From NCBI RefSeq assembly GCF_049331405.1, contig NZ_CP186274.1:6448001-6512000 (forward strand): a stretch of 64,000 nucleotides of DNA. Direction: 5' to 3'. The number at the start of each line of letters is the position of its first letter. Position 1 is the stretch's first letter. Of this stretch, positions 62,956 through 64,000 are shown one piece after another. The translations under genes were made by a program, and so were the position numbers. Source of the DNA: PoT sp049331405 (GTDB lineage: Bacteria; Planctomycetota; Planctomycetia; Isosphaerales; Isosphaeraceae). The notes below the pieces were generated by a model. It had not been told where the DNA came from. It did not search any database and worked only from the letters and a program-made list of their open reading frames with translations.

Positions 62956-63042
62956 GCCGGGCCGACTCCGGCGAGTAGACTCTTCCCGAGGTGGCGCCTG
63001 GGGCCACCCCATCGCCAAAATTCATCGAGGACGGATCGCGGA

Positions 63043-64000
63043 ATGCCTGGCTCGTTGCGACTGATCGACCTGCACACCGACTGGCTCTTGCAGTACACCC
63101 CGGAGACGACGGTCTACGACCCTTCCCTGTACGAAGGGGTCTCGGCCCGCCTGCCTCAGGCGGATGGATATCTCCAGGGGACTCGGGCGGCCATCCTTTC
63201 CTGCTACCGGAGGGCCGACGACTGGGCGAAGCAGGCGGACCCATGGGCCGCGCTCGCCGCCCTGATCACGCGGATCGAGGCCGAGTTCCCCGGCCGGCTC
63301 CTGGCCGACCGCGACGATTACATCCGGTTCCTCGACGATCCCGACGGCCTCTGCTGGGGCGTGATCGGCATCGAGGGGTTCGATGCGCTCGTGCGCAGCT
63401 CAGCGGACCTCGAACGGCTCCCCCAACTCTTCCGCCGAGGCGTCCGGCTCTTCCAGCCGAGCTACATGCCCAGCGGAGGCCTGGCCGGCTGCTCGCAACC
63501 CGGCGACGATCGGGGCCTGACCGACCTCGGGCGGGCCTTCCTCGAGGCGCTCGCCGACATCGGCTCCGTCCCCGAGGCCCCGCGCCCGATCCTCGACCTG
63601 GCCCACCTCAACCCCCGATCCATCTCCGAGGTGCTCGACTGGTTCGAGGCCGACGAGGCCCGGCCCGGACGCCTGCTCCCGGCCTACAGCCACGGCACCC
63701 CCTGGCATGAGGGCTTCGACTCGCCGAGGGCCATCACGCTCGATAGCCTCAGGCGCCTCCGGGCCCTGGGAGGCTGCATCGGCATGGGGGTCAGCCCTCC
63801 CTTCTTCCAGTCGAGGGATCAGGTCAAGGCGGCGATCGAGCAGGCGGCGAGCCTGCCGTTCCTGGGCCAGCCCGGCTATGAGGGGATCGCGATCGGCACC
63901 GACTTCCTGGGCGTCGATCAGGTCCTCGACGGCCTCGGCGACGTCCCGGCGATCCTCGCCTGGCTCGAGGCCTCATTCCCGGCCGAGGTCGCCGCGCTTC
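63043..64000 (+). CDS. Membrane dipeptidase (M19 family), partial at window end
   Basis: At least 319 residues, cut off by the window. It resembles renal-dipeptidase-type zinc enzymes that cleave dipeptides. The first metal motif is LIDLHTDW (His-x-Asp); the bridging Glu is in GVIGIEGFDAL; the third and fourth ligand histidines are in LDLAHLNP and AYSHGTPW; GIAIGTDFLG matches the later family GSDFDG motif. The ATG at 63043 fits the start of the family and has a GAGGA stretch upstream. The full length is expected to be about 350-400 residues. Confidence 0.85.
   Translation, partial: MPGSLRLIDLHTDWLLQYTPETTVYDPSLYEGVSARLPQADGYLQGTRAAILSCYRRADDWAKQADPWAALAALITRIEAEFPGRLLADRDDYIRFLDDPDGLCWGVIGIEGFDALVRSSADLERLPQLFRRGVRLFQPSYMPSGGLAGCSQPGDDRGLTDLGRAFLEALADIGSVPEAPRPILDLAHLNPRSISEVLDWFEADEARPGRLLPAYSHGTPWHEGFDSPRAITLDSLRRLRALGGCIGMGVSPPFFQSRDQVKAAIEQAASLPFLGQPGYEGIAIGTDFLGVDQVLDGLGDVPAILAWLEASFPAEVAAL

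Overview
The window is GC-rich and gene-dense, and it carries several planctomycete hallmarks. There are two DUF1559 proteins with type IV-pilin-like N-termini (30989-32002 and 55674-56756), one of them followed by a small lipoprotein. There is a secreted protein with an LEPR-XLL-like N-terminal motif (51504-52103), HEAT-repeat and NHL-repeat proteins, an MJ0042-like zinc-ribbon membrane protein, and many secreted proteins without recognisable function. Together these point to a chromosomal segment of the class Planctomycetia, probably the family Isosphaeraceae; the family assignment is my inference from sequence style. No rRNA, tRNA, CRISPR array, prophage or insertion sequence was seen.

Layout. 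1-6.2 kb (mostly minus strand): a secreted erythromycin-esterase-like hydrolase, a HEAT-like gene broken by a one-base frameshift, a secreted protein of unknown function, a FadA-type thiolase and a zinc-ribbon membrane protein. 6.5-12.2 kb (plus): a small membrane protein, a long acyl-CoA dehydrogenase, an NHL propeller, a nitrilase-family amidase and a short exported secretin-like protein. 12.3-18.5 kb (plus): a phosphate-starvation cluster phoR-pstS-pstC-pstA-pstB-phoB, with three 11-bp direct repeats upstream of pstS that look like a PHO box, and no phoU. 18.7-30.9 kb: trxB, ftsH, a PfkB sugar kinase, archease, a BCP peroxiredoxin, a sigma-factor-like protein with an N-terminal hydrophobic segment, a HAD phosphatase overlapping a phosphohexomutase, a small HTH protein, rpmF behind a strong promoter with a long leader, and an acyltransferase.

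31-39.4 kb: a DUF1559 protein, a membrane-anchored TAXI-type binding protein without TRAP permease genes, and a TetR regulator followed by an RND efflux permease and its membrane fusion protein. 39.6-47 kb: a cell-surface polysaccharide locus with a polyprenyl-phosphate sugar transferase, two GT2 enzymes, a GT-C-like membrane enzyme, a GT4 enzyme and an FkbM methyltransferase. 47.3-51.4 kb: a 1380-residue AsmA-like protein. 51.5-64 kb: mostly exported or membrane proteins (LEPR-XLL-like protein, HEAT protein, lipoprotein, second DUF1559 protein, MFS carrier, a second secretin-like protein, a 510-residue secreted protein) and, at the right edge, an M19 membrane dipeptidase cut off by the window.

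How the genes work together. The pho cluster forms a complete sensing-uptake loop apart from PhoU. The thiolase and acyl-CoA dehydrogenase are two steps of fatty-acid beta-oxidation, but they are not in one operon. trxB and bcp are functionally linked, because thioredoxin reduces BCP. The 39.6-47 kb genes plausibly build one exported glycan. No single element is certainly a new system. The best candidates for novelty are the sigma-like protein with a predicted membrane segment, the free-standing secretin-like beta-domain proteins, the permease-less TAXI protein with a C-terminal coiled coil, and the roughly 350-nt leader in front of rpmF.
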